A stretch of 64,000 nucleotides of DNA from Candidatus Ruthenibacterium merdavium. Lineage in GTDB: Bacteria > Bacillota > Clostridia > Oscillospirales > Ruminococcaceae. Where the stretch lies: the NCBI GenBank assembly GCA_019119935.1, contig DWWA01000051.1:16090-80089 (forward strand). The letters are read 5' to 3'. The notes below the pieces were generated by a model that did not search any database, had not been told where the DNA came from, and worked only from the letters and a program-made list of their open reading frames with translations. Shown in pieces: positions 56,891-64,000 of this stretch (positions are counted from its first letter, which is position 1; each line of letters opens with the position of its first letter). Position numbers and translations under genes: made by a program.

Positions 56891-57673
56891 ATGGCGCTGG
56901 TAACACTGAATATGGAAAGCCGTTTTTTGCAGGGCAGCACGACAATTTCTCTGCTTTTGCCCGATGAGGGCAAATTGCAGGACGGCGGAAAACGATATCG
57001 TGTTTTGTGGCTTTTGCACGGAACGGGCGGCGACCACAGTGATTATATTCGAAAAACGAGTTTGGAACGCTATGTTCAGGGAAAAGACTTAGTAGTGGTG
57101 ATGCCCAGTGCGCTCAACAGCGACTATGTAAACTGGAATGGCTTTGCGACAGGATTCTCCATGGAGGATTTTATGATACAGGAATTGGTGCCGTTTGTGC
57201 GCCACTGGTTTCCGGTATCCGATGCGCCAAAGGATAATTTTATCGCAGGATTATCCATGGGAGGCCGAGGCGCATTGATGCTGGGGCTGAAGTGGCCGCA
57301 GTATTTTGGGGCGATCGGCAGCATGTCTTTTGTGCCTTATCGTTTGGAGCACGACAGACAAGCTCCTGCTCTTCCGGCGCATCGGATGGAAAATGTGATT
57401 GCAAACAGCGGCGGGTGGGAAGATTATCTTTCTTCAAGCTATAATCTGTGGGAGCGCCTTTTAAAGCAAAATGAGCAGGAGCATATGCCGCCGATTTATC
57501 TTTCCATGGGGGATAAAGATTTTTACTACCCTTACTGGCAGGAGTTCTCTTTGCATCCCGCCGCTGTCAATCAAGCGGTGTGCCGCAGGCTGGTACAAGG
57601 CTATGGACATGAATGGGCGTTTTGGGACAAAGAACTGCCTAATTTACTGGATTTTTTCTGTCGAATGAAATAA
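56891..57673 (+). CDS. Esterase family alpha/beta hydrolase (CE1/EstA-like)
   Basis: The 260-residue putative esterase has the nucleophile elbow IAGLSMGGRGAL, an acid in SMGDKDFYYPYW and the catalytic histidine in GYGHEWAFWDKEL. It resembles the tributyrin esterase/CE1 group. It has no signal peptide. It ends the carbohydrate operon and probably removes acyl groups, for example O-acetyl, from imported sugars. Substrate inferred from context only. Confidence 0.85.
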   Translation: MALVTLNMESRFLQGSTTISLLLPDEGKLQDGGKRYRVLWLLHGTGGDHSDYIRKTSLERYVQGKDLVVVMPSALNSDYVNWNGFATGFSMEDFMIQELVPFVRHWFPVSDAPKDNFIAGLSMGGRGALMLGLKWPQYFGAIGSMSFVPYRLEHDRQAPALPAHRMENVIANSGGWEDYLSSSYNLWERLLKQNEQEHMPPIYLSMGDKDFYYPYWQEFSLHPAAVNQAVCRRLVQGYGHEWAFWDKELPNLLDFFCRMK

Positions 57674-57687
57674 AAGTGCAGTGAACA

Positions 57688-57730
57688 ACAGCGCCGCTGT
57701 CTGTAAAAGACAGCGGCGCTGTAACTTTTT
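57688..57730. terminator. Terminator at the end of the carbohydrate locus
   Basis: ACAGCGCCGCTGTCT and AGACAGCGGCGCTGT form a perfect 15-bp stem followed by AACTTTTTATT. The convergent kinase gene ends about 80 bases further on. Confidence 0.8.
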
Positions 57731-57807
57731 ATTTCGGGCAGTGAAAAAGCCGAATAAACGTGAGCTGTAATGTTTTCTGAATCTTTTACAGGGGCTTTTT
57801 TAAAGCT

Positions 57808-58881
57808 TTAAAAGTTAGGAAACAGAATTGCGAAAATCATAATGATTGCAATCAAAATGACAAATCCCCATAGTAAGATGCCTAGAATACGCACCAAAAG
57901 ATTCGAATGATTGGCCAAGGGAAAGTAGCTGTGAATATTTTGATAATTTCCGACCCAAAACGTTTCAGCAAAGAAAATAACAAAACAAACAAAGCGCAGG
58001 ATCAGCACTTTGGAAGCGGACTGGTTTTGTGAGCCGGAATTCATGCACAAATATATTACAAAAGCGTACCACATTCCCGCCAGCAGCCATCGAAACGGCT
58101 TTTTTGTGCGAAAACCGGGCAAAAGCCATTTTCGAAGGGACGCCGGCTCTTGCGGTTCCATCTTTTTATATTTGGCATGAATTTGCTCAAGAAGCTGGCC
58201 GATGTTTTTGTAACGTTTGGACGGCTCGATCTCAATACATTTTTTAATTACCGAAGCAAACGGGCCGACTGCCATTTCCTCCTGCGGCTTTTTTCCGGTC
58301 AGCATTTCGTTGAACAGCACGCCCAAAGCGTATATGTCGGTTGCCGGTTGTGATGCTGAAAAGCCGTATTGCTCAGGCGCGGCGTATCCAAATGTGCCGA
58401 TTAAAACGGTGTCGCGCTCTTTCCTGTCGGAGGCTTGTTTTGCAGCGTTAAAATCAACCAGGTACAACACTCCCGCAGACGTAACAATGATGTTGCTGGG
58501 TTTGATGTCACGGTGAACAATGGGGGGCAAAAGCTGATGCAAAGGACGAAGAATCGTGCACAGCTGCTGCATGTAGGAAACAGCAGTATCCGTATCGAGC
58601 GGGCCCGTAAGGTCGAGCTTTTCGCGCAGAGAAAGGCCCGAAATATACTCTTCAATGACATGAAGGCGGCCGTTTTCTTCTACCAACTCTTCAATTTTTG
58701 GGATCCCCGGCACAGGATGTTCCATAAGATATTGAAATACCCAAGTATCGTAAATCGTCAGTGTCTTTTTGACAAAAACTTTTTTTGTTTCGATGTGTTG
58801 AACGAGAGCAACACCGTGCTTTTCGTTAAGCATGGCAATATTACGGTAAAAGGATAGCCGAAGCTCGGCGCTGACATCCAT
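57808..58881 (-). CDS. Membrane Ser/Thr protein kinase with atypical motifs
   Basis: The 357-residue protein has an N-terminal Hanks-type kinase domain (about residues 10-240) and three C-terminal membrane segments (about 265-355). HRDIKPSN (D125), the APE motif (168-170) and DIYALG are intact. The glycine-rich loop is not recognisable, and the DFG motif reads DFN at 143-145, a variant also common in gut Firmicutes kinases. No extracellular PASTA domain is present. GAGGG lies before the ATG. It is divergent from the HTH gene with an 86-base gap. Confidence 0.9.
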   Translation of the reverse strand: MDVSAELRLSFYRNIAMLNEKHGVALVQHIETKKVFVKKTLTIYDTWVFQYLMEHPVPGIPKIEELVEENGRLHVIEEYISGLSLREKLDLTGPLDTDTAVSYMQQLCTILRPLHQLLPPIVHRDIKPSNIIVTSAGVLYLVDFNAAKQASDRKERDTVLIGTFGYAAPEQYGFSASQPATDIYALGVLFNEMLTGKKPQEEMAVGPFASVIKKCIEIEPSKRYKNIGQLLEQIHAKYKKMEPQEPASLRKWLLPGFRTKKPFRWLLAGMWYAFVIYLCMNSGSQNQSASKVLILRFVCFVIFFAETFWVGNYQNIHSYFPLANHSNLLVRILGILLWGFVILIAIIMIFAILFPNF

Positions 58882-58967
58882 TGCTTGACCCTCTTTTCAT
58901 TCTTTGTTAAGATATCGATGTTGAAATGATAACATAAACTTTTTAGGAGTGCAATGGAGGAACACAT

Positions 58968-59420
58968 ATGGAGCAGCAACAATACAGCACGTCGATGCTG
59001 ACGGAAGTTTTGCAGTCTGCGGACATGCATGATATCCGTCGATATCAAGACCAATATATCCAGTCAGGCCCTGCCGCTTTTGCTGCTTACATGGATGAAA
59101 TGATTTTGAAAAAGGGCTTAAAACGTCAAGAAGTGTTTCAGCGAGCCGATATTCCTCAGAAATATGGTTATAAGCTTTTGACAGGGGAAAGTCACACAAA
59201 CGACCGAGATAAGCTTCTTCGATTATTTTTTGCAATGGGCTTATCGCTCAAGGAAGTTCGACGCGCGTTAGAATTATATGAAATGCCGGGTTTATATCCC
59301 AAAATTAAAAGGGATGCCATTTTTATGATTGCATTCAACCGAGGTTATGCATCGGTGGATGAAGTAAACAAAATTTTGGCAGAAAACGGGGAGCGGGAAC
59401 TCAGCAGAAGCCGTGATTAA
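58968..59420 (+). CDS. Helix-turn-helix protein, XRE-like
   Basis: The 150-residue protein has a helical region containing a possible XRE-type HTH (MILKKGLKRQEVFQRADIPQ, then YKLLTGESHTNDRDKLLRL). Homologues lie beside Ser/Thr kinases in Clostridia, so it may be the kinase's substrate or regulator. TGGAGG precedes the ATG. The divergent gap includes TTGTTA and GATAAC but no strong promoter for either side. Confidence 0.78.
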   Translation: MEQQQYSTSMLTEVLQSADMHDIRRYQDQYIQSGPAAFAAYMDEMILKKGLKRQEVFQRADIPQKYGYKLLTGESHTNDRDKLLRLFFAMGLSLKEVRRALELYEMPGLYPKIKRDAIFMIAFNRGYASVDEVNKILAENGERELSRSRD

Positions 59421-59531
59421 AAATTCCCATAAATTACGGGAAACAAGCAAGGAATCCTTCGGTATAATGCTAAACTGAACAGGAAATTGATTCCAGTTCG
59501 ACACATTCGTCAAAAGAGAGGAAGGATTCTT

Positions 59532-59900
59532 GTGAAAACAGCAAAACTTGTGATTGGTATTATCAGCATTGTACTTACATTTTTAGTGCTTTTTCAGTCT
59601 TGTGCGGCTGGAATCGGGGACGCGATGATGAATGAAGGAGGAACGAGCGGTGCCTCCGGAATGTTAGTGGGAATTATGATGCTGGTTTCCGGCATTGTAG
59701 CAATTGCGGCGCGGAAAAGTAAGGGAGGAGCTATTTTTTGCACCGTTTTTTATGCGCTGGCAGGTTTGATTGGTGTTTCGTCCAGCGGAATCTTTAAAGA
59801 TCTTGTTATTTGGGGCGGTCTGTGTTTGATTTTTGCGGTTATTTTTCTGGTGTTTTCCATTAAAACACAAAAAGAACCGGGAAATTCCGACAAAGTTTAA
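59532..59900 (+). CDS. Small four-helix membrane protein
   Basis: The 122-residue protein of unknown family has about four membrane segments (residues about 7-25, 44-60, 67-84 and 92-108), with a Gly/Ser-rich loop after the first. The GTG start was chosen because AGGAAGGA lies seven bases upstream; the longer frame has no ribosome site. It is 111 bases after the HTH gene and 25 bases before the lipoprotein gene. Confidence 0.72.
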   Translation: MKTAKLVIGIISIVLTFLVLFQSCAAGIGDAMMNEGGTSGASGMLVGIMMLVSGIVAIAARKSKGGAIFCTVFYALAGLIGVSSSGIFKDLVIWGGLCLIFAVIFLVFSIKTQKEPGNSDKV

Positions 59901-59925
59901 CAAGAAATCTTGGAGGTTCAATTTC

Positions 59926-60861
59926 ATGAAACAAAAACTTTTCGCTTTATCTTTGGCGGTGCTTACGGCAATCGGTTTGACAGCTTGCGGCTCAACTGCG
60001 CAGACCGCAATAGCAGATTCTGATCCTTTGGCGGCGTCGGCTGGAATGTCAGAGGATTTTTCCGCGCAGAGCACCGCAGCTTCCGAAAGCGCTTCTGTGC
60101 AGGAAGGCGAGGCGGCTGTGATTGAAAGCACCGTTTTGGTGGATCAAGACGGCATTGTCATTACGGCCCAAGAGTTAGTAGAAGATGAAATTTGGGGAAC
60201 GGGCATCAAATTCCTTGTTCAAAATAATTCATCCAAAAATCAGACAATCGGATGCGATTACGCGGTGGTTAACAACTTTATGATGACATCTTTGCCGTTT
60301 GGCGTTGATGTGGCTGCCGGTAAAAAGTCGAATGAAATTCTTTATTTTTCTAACGATGTTATGGAGGGCGCCGATATCCAAACAATCACCGACATGAGCT
60401 TTGTGTTCCGTGCGGTTGATCCGGATACCTATCAGACGGTATTTACCACGCAGGAGGTTTCTCTCAGCACTTCCGCTGCCGGCAGCTACGAACAAAGCGT
60501 TCCTAGTGATGGGAAGGAACTGTACAACGAAAATGGTGTGCGCGTTGTGGGCCGTTATGTTGAAGAAGACACTCTTTGGGGCGCGGGCATTGTTTTACTG
60601 ATTGAGAATACCGGTGAGAGTGATATCATACTTTCATGCGATGATATGTCCATCAACGGTTTCATGGTATCGCCGTTCTTTTCTGCCAGAGTCAACAGCG
60701 GAAGAATGGCACTGTCGAATATTACAATTACCTCTTCCGATCTTGAAGAAAATGGCATTGAGAGCGTAGAGGATGTCGAAATGGTGTTTAAGGCATTGAA
60801 CCCGGATAATTATCAGACCATTTTTGAAACAAGCGCCATTTCATTTTCTGTCGGTGAGTAA
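59926..60861 (+). CDS. Lipoprotein with two tandem copies of one domain
   Basis: The 311-residue protein has a lipobox (LTAC, C21), a linker and two related domains, about residues 72-180 and 202-308. Matching segments are DEIWGTGIKFLVQN and DTLWGAGIVLLIEN, and VFRAVDPDTYQTVF and VFKALNPDNYQTIF. The fold is probably an all-beta, DUF4352-like domain. GGAGG precedes the ATG. The domain binds an unknown ligand; location outside the cell suggests it is a sensor or envelope partner of the kinase locus. Confidence 0.8.
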   Translation: MKQKLFALSLAVLTAIGLTACGSTAQTAIADSDPLAASAGMSEDFSAQSTAASESASVQEGEAAVIESTVLVDQDGIVITAQELVEDEIWGTGIKFLVQNNSSKNQTIGCDYAVVNNFMMTSLPFGVDVAAGKKSNEILYFSNDVMEGADIQTITDMSFVFRAVDPDTYQTVFTTQEVSLSTSAAGSYEQSVPSDGKELYNENGVRVVGRYVEEDTLWGAGIVLLIENTGESDIILSCDDMSINGFMVSPFFSARVNSGRMALSNITITSSDLEENGIESVEDVEMVFKALNPDNYQTIFETSAISFSVGE

Positions 60862-60908
60862 GGAGATTTTTCCATTAAGGGCTTTCTGAAAAGCCGTAAG
60901 AAGCATAT

Positions 60909-60965
60909 AAAAAACTTGGGACCTTTTGAAAGGCGAACGCCTGAAAAGGTCTCAAGTTTTTTATT
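60909..60965. terminator. Bidirectional terminator
   Basis: AAAAAACTTG...ACCTTTT and AAAAGGT...CAAGTTTTTT pair around a GGCG/CGCC tip. It lies between the lipoprotein gene and the convergent MFS gene. Confidence 0.8.
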
Positions 60966-61007
60966 TAAAGGGTATCGTCACCGATTTTGTCCGGCGGTAT
61001 ATTGATT

Positions 61008-62162
61008 TTATTTCTTTCGGCGGTACATTGGCAATCGCTGCCAGAACACAACACAAACCAGTGAAATGAAACACAGTGCGCTGCATGCCAGCAAAGCGCT
61101 GCTCAAACTGATTTCTGAGATACGGCTGACAATCAAATTGATACCGATTGCAATCACACGCATAAACAGGGACTGAACGCTTAATGCTGTTGCGCGGTTT
61201 TCGTCCGTAATGCTTTGATTTTGGACATTTGTTTGAAGCGGGCCCAGCAAAGAGCAACAAATTTGAATTGCTGCGATTGCTGCAAACAAAACAGCAGACG
61301 GCACGCGAAAGGCCAGTAAAAAAGAACAGAGGGCAGAAAGCGCAGGAAGAAAAAGTAAAAAGCGGCGGGCACTCCAGCGCTTTGTGATAGAATCGGAAAA
61401 AAGTACACTCATCGAAAGAAGCTGCAAGGCGATGTGCGCTGCTCCCATGGATGCTGTACTCCATCCGGCCTGCAAATAAAGCGGCTGACTTAAAAATACG
61501 AGCATCAGCTGATACACTTCTTGAATAACCGCCATTGCAAGAAGAAATACAATAAACTGATTTTGAAACAAAAAAGCCGGACGAAAAGAGGAAAGCTGCT
61601 TTCGCAGACTTTGAGCTTTAGGTGCGCCAACCTCTTGCAGACCAAAGGAAAGCAAAGCGGCAAGTGCGTAGGCGGCAACCGTCCAAAACGCGGCAGCGCG
61701 AAAATTTTCAGAAAAGAAAAGGGAAAAACATCCGCTGGCAATCACCATGCCGAGTGTGCCGAAATAGCCGTGAATACTAAATACGCGCTGAGCATCTTGT
61801 TTGCCGCACGAAAGAAATAAAACGGTGTCGTCTACACCCGACAGGCCGCTGATGACAACGCTTAAAATCAAACGTTCGCAAAGAAACGCCCCGAATGTGT
61901 CCGCTTTCCAAAAAACGATTTTAGAAATAAAAAACAAAAGATTGCAAAAAAGCATTGTTCGACGGTAGCCGATACGGTCGGCGATAACACCCCACGGAAA
62001 TTCCAGTGCGATGCAAACGACGGAAAAGATGCTTTCAATTGCGGTAATTTGAAATAAGGTAAGTCCGCATGCCTGCCGATAGAGTGTGGCGACCGAACCA
62101 TAAAATACCATTCCCTGAAAAAAGGAAATCGCGTACATCAAAAAAATATTGCGTTTTAGCAA
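61008..62162 (-). CDS. MFS transporter with attenuator-type leader
   Basis: The 384-residue protein has about 12 membrane segments and the MFS pattern EFPWGVIADRIGYRRTM between segments 2 and 3. It is probably a drug or solute exporter. The TTG at 62162 was chosen because GGGAGG lies eight bases upstream. The ATG at 62225 has no ribosome site and sits inside a terminator stem, so the longer frame is not used. The leader holds a short peptide, a terminator and an RBS-proximal hairpin (GATGCG/CGCATC, about 62180-62196). Substrate unknown. Confidence 0.85.
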   Translation of the reverse strand: MLKRNIFLMYAISFFQGMVFYGSVATLYRQACGLTLFQITAIESIFSVVCIALEFPWGVIADRIGYRRTMLFCNLLFFISKIVFWKADTFGAFLCERLILSVVISGLSGVDDTVLFLSCGKQDAQRVFSIHGYFGTLGMVIASGCFSLFFSENFRAAAFWTVAAYALAALLSFGLQEVGAPKAQSLRKQLSSFRPAFLFQNQFIVFLLAMAVIQEVYQLMLVFLSQPLYLQAGWSTASMGAAHIALQLLSMSVLFSDSITKRWSARRFLLFLPALSALCSFLLAFRVPSAVLFAAIAAIQICCSLLGPLQTNVQNQSITDENRATALSVQSLFMRVIAIGINLIVSRISEISLSSALLACSALCFISLVCVVFWQRLPMYRRKK

Positions 62163-62212
62163 AGAAAAAACCTCCCGCAGATGCGAACGACGCATCGAAT
62201 TGACTGCACAGC

Positions 62213-62238
62213 AAAAAGACCCCATTCGAGTGGGGATC
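62213..62238 (-). terminator. Intrinsic terminator inside the MFS leader (attenuator)
   Basis: Read on the minus strand, GATCCCCA, loop CTCGA, TGGGGTC is followed by TTTTTGC. It stands between the promoter and the start codon, so it must be passed by antitermination or read-through to express the MFS gene. Confidence 0.75.
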
Positions 62239-62253
62239 TTCTTTTTTGTGAAA

Positions 62254-62271
62254 TCAATGCGGAAGGTACAT
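62254..62271 (-). CDS. Five-codon leader peptide (MYLPH)
   Basis: Read on the minus strand, ATGTACCTTCCGCATTGA encodes MYLPH. TTAGGAG lies six bases before the ATG. The stop is about 15 bases before the terminator stem. The size, position and start MYL recall ribosome-stalling leaders of antibiotic resistance genes, such as the MYLIFM leader of msrD. Confidence 0.55.
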   Translation of the reverse strand: MYLPH

Positions 62272-62340
62272 AAAAAACTCCTAAGACTTTTTATCAGAAT
62301 GGAAAGAACAGATGTTCACCATGCCTGCTTTCTTTGCTTT

Positions 62341-62369
62341 ATTGTAGCAGATTATTAAAGTGAGGTCAA
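62341..62369 (-). promoter_or_regulatory. Promoter of the MFS leader (minus strand)
   Basis: Read on the minus strand, TTGACC and TACAAT are separated by 17 bases. The transcript would carry about 170 bases before the MFS start codon. Confidence 0.8.
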
Positions 62370-62515
62370 GGAGTGTTTTGAAAAAGAAAAGAGGTTGAAA
62401 CCAAAAATCGCTGAGCATCATCAAACGTGCTGTAAAGATAAAACTCAATGAAAAAGCATAAGGGGATTGGTTATTTTCAATAAATTTTATTCACAATCTT
62501 TTTTTGCTGTGCACA

Positions 62516-62544
62516 TTGAATCGCAGCAGAAAGAAGTGTAAAAT
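62516..62544 (+). promoter_or_regulatory. Promoter of the aldo/keto reductase gene
   Basis: TTGAAT and TAAAAT are separated by 17 bases, about 165 bases before the start. The 62370-62515 stretch is AT-rich with no recognised feature. Confidence 0.6.
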
Positions 62545-62710
62545 GAGGGCGTATGAGCGTGGATTTCAGCGCGCAGTTTTTTATTTGTATCAAAGGTGTT
62601 CGGAGTAATGAGGTTTTCCGTTTTTCAAAGAAAAGCGATGAGCGCTGCATGGAAAACGCTTGAAGCCCGCCGAATGCTTTTACGAAAATCAGATGAATAA
62701 GGAGAATGAA

Positions 62711-63634
62711 ATGATGAAAACAATGATGCTTGGAAAAACAGGCTTAACAGTACCCGTGATTGCGGTGGGCTGTATGAGAATCGGGGGAATGGAGCAAAAG
62801 GAGAGAGCGGCGTATCTTGCTGCGTGTTTGGAAAACGGGCTGAATTTTTTTGACCACGCCGACATTTATGGCAAGGGAACCTGTGAACAGCTTTTTTCGG
62901 AGGCACAAAAGGAAATTGGCGCAAAGCGCGAAGATATGATTTTGCAGTCAAAATGCGGAATTCGTCCCGGACGATATGACTTTTCCAAAGAGCACATTCT
63001 TTCTTCCGTTGACGGCATTTTGAAAAGGCTCCATACAGATTATTTAGACGTTTTGCTTTTGCATCGGCCGGATGCGCTGGCAGAGCCGGAAGAAGTAGCT
63101 GAGGCCTTTGAAATGCTTTCTCAATCCGGAAAGGTGCGTCACTTCGGCGTATCGAACCATCGTCCGTATCAAATTGAGCTGCTTCAAAAATATGTCAAGC
63201 AGCCGCTTTGTGTCAATCAAATGCAGTTCAGCCTTCCGTTCAGCACAATGGTCGCTGCGGGAATGGAGGCCAACATGCTGACGCAAGGTGCTGTTGACCG
63301 CGACGGCGGTATTTTGGATTACTGCCGTTTGCACGATATCACGATGCAGGCATGGTCTCCGTTTCAATATGGGTTCTTTGAAGGGGTGTTTGTCGGAAAT
63401 ACGGAGAAATATCCGGAACTGAACAAAGAACTGGACGCTTTGGCCGAACAATACAGTGTAACACCGACGGCGATTGCAGCGGCTTGGGTGCTGCGGCATC
63501 CGGCTAAGATTCAGTTGATTGCAGGCACGACCAATCAAGAGCGCTTGAAAGAAATCATTCAAGGTTCCGAGATTACTTTATCACGGGAAGAGTGGTACCG
63601 CTTGTATTTGGCCGCCGGGCATATTCTTCCTTGA
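62711..63634 (+). CDS. Aldo/keto reductase, YdhF type
   Basis: The 307-residue NADPH-dependent oxidoreductase has the conserved FFDHADIYGKGTCEQLF with the catalytic Tyr, the Lys in LQSKCGIRPG and the His in VLLLHRPDAL; FGVSNH and AGTTNQERL complete the family pattern. It probably reduces carbonyl compounds. The ATG at 62711 has AAGGAG six bases upstream. It appears monocistronic. Confidence 0.92.
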   Translation: MMKTMMLGKTGLTVPVIAVGCMRIGGMEQKERAAYLAACLENGLNFFDHADIYGKGTCEQLFSEAQKEIGAKREDMILQSKCGIRPGRYDFSKEHILSSVDGILKRLHTDYLDVLLLHRPDALAEPEEVAEAFEMLSQSGKVRHFGVSNHRPYQIELLQKYVKQPLCVNQMQFSLPFSTMVAAGMEANMLTQGAVDRDGGILDYCRLHDITMQAWSPFQYGFFEGVFVGNTEKYPELNKELDALAEQYSVTPTAIAAAWVLRHPAKIQLIAGTTNQERLKEIIQGSEITLSREEWYRLYLAAGHILP

Positions 63635-63677
63635 TTTTTAGCGGAGAAAACCTTCCTTCGGCAACTTTGATGAAAAT

Positions 63678-63690
63678 GTGACAATGTCAC
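63678..63690 (+). promoter_or_regulatory. Perfect palindrome GTGACAATGTCAC, possible operator
   Basis: The GTGAC/GTCAC repeat ends 22 bases before TATAAT (63713-63718), in the expected position of an operator overlapping the -35 region. The regulator is unknown. Confidence 0.5.
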
Positions 63691-63750
63691 GGGAGCTGTT
63701 ATTTTTTTGTTGTATAATCTCTGTGACAGAAGCTGGTCAGGGGTGAGGGT

Positions 63751-63996
63751 ATGGGTGTCAAAAAGTTGAAAGCCGGCGAGGTGTTTGCCATTTTGCTGGG
63801 AGCAATCATTGGCTGGGGCTCTTTTATGCTGCCCGGAACCAAGTTTTTGCACACATCCGGCGTGATTAACACCTCGATTGGTATTTTTCTCGGCACAATG
63901 TGCATTTTATTGATTGAGCGAAGCTATCGGTTCATGATGCAGCAGGATATCACAGGCAGGCGCAGGAACGCATGGAAAGGCTCACAGAGCAGATGA
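63751..63996 (+). CDS. N-terminus of an APC-like permease, apparently truncated
   Basis: The 81-residue frame begins GVKKLKAGEVFAILLGAIIGWGSFMLPG, typical of the first membrane segments of APC amino-acid permeases, and a second segment follows. After about residue 63 the sequence turns basic (DITGRRRNAWKG) and stops. A different frame over the last 60 bases reads QAQERMERLTEQMK and stays open to the window end, so the gene may be frameshifted, truncated or fused. GGTGAGGG precedes the ATG. Confidence 0.6.
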   Translation: MGVKKLKAGEVFAILLGAIIGWGSFMLPGTKFLHTSGVINTSIGIFLGTMCILLIERSYRFMMQQDITGRRRNAWKGSQSR

Positions 63997-64000
63997 AACG

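Overview
The window looks like a chromosomal segment of an anaerobic, spore-forming Clostridia, most likely of the Oscillospirales/Ruminococcaceae type. The evidence is a SpoIVFA/SpoIVFB-like pair, a CotF-type coat protein, a reverse rubrerythrin behind a PerR/Fur-like box, a CIRCE element before groESL, Firmicutes gene order (rplS-lepB-rbgA-rnhB-yraN; tig-clpP-clpX), strong AGGAGG-type ribosome binding sites, frequent TTG/GTG starts and mixed base composition. The assignment rests on gene content only; no rRNA is present.

Layout. 1-5 kb: end of polyphosphate kinase, a LytTR two-component system and an unknown protein. 5-9.3 kb: SpoIVFA/B-like pair and a radical-SAM/DUF2344 pair. 9.3-18.5 kb: housekeeping block (rplS, lepB, rbgA, rnhB, yraN, thrC, a metallophosphoesterase, tig, clpP, clpX). 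18.6-26.6 kb: C39-like peptidase, HAD phosphatases, gpsA, a frameshifted membrane protein, a Cys-rich small protein, an alpha/beta hydrolase and an ABC-F ATPase. 26.6-29.9 kb: DHHW/MBOAT/DUF4358 surface-acylation genes on the minus strand. 30-33.3 kb: ApbE, a Gx-type membrane protein, rubrerythrin and YetF. 33.4-43.5 kb: lipid kinase, groESL, a flavodoxin, coat-like proteins, lon, engB, a methyltransferase and hslO. 43.6-45.7 kb: an MFS transporter with a damaged start, then tRNA-Gly, Val, Asp and Phe. 46-57.7 kb: a compact carbohydrate-use locus. 57.8-61 kb: a Ser/Thr kinase divergent from an HTH protein, a membrane protein and a duplicated-domain lipoprotein. 61-64 kb: an MFS exporter with an attenuator-like leader, an aldo/keto reductase and the start of an APC-like gene.

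How the parts work together. In the 46-57.7 kb locus an ABC importer would deliver oligosaccharides to apparently cytoplasmic GH20 and DUF4091/GH123-like enzymes, two Gfo/Idh/MocA proteins and an esterase, under an AraC regulator. Several stress functions sit close together: ClpXP, Lon, GroESL, Hsp33 and rubrerythrin.

Most unusual features. (1) The minus-strand MFS gene at 61-62 kb is preceded by a consensus promoter, a five-codon leader peptide with its own Shine-Dalgarno, an intrinsic terminator and an RBS-proximal hairpin, a layout typical of ribosome-mediated attenuation of antibiotic resistance genes. (2) Two genes carry apparent single-base frameshifts (near 20.69 kb and in a T6 run at 43.82 kb). 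(3) The N-acetylhexosamine-type glycan locus. (4) The kinase/HTH/lipoprotein locus.
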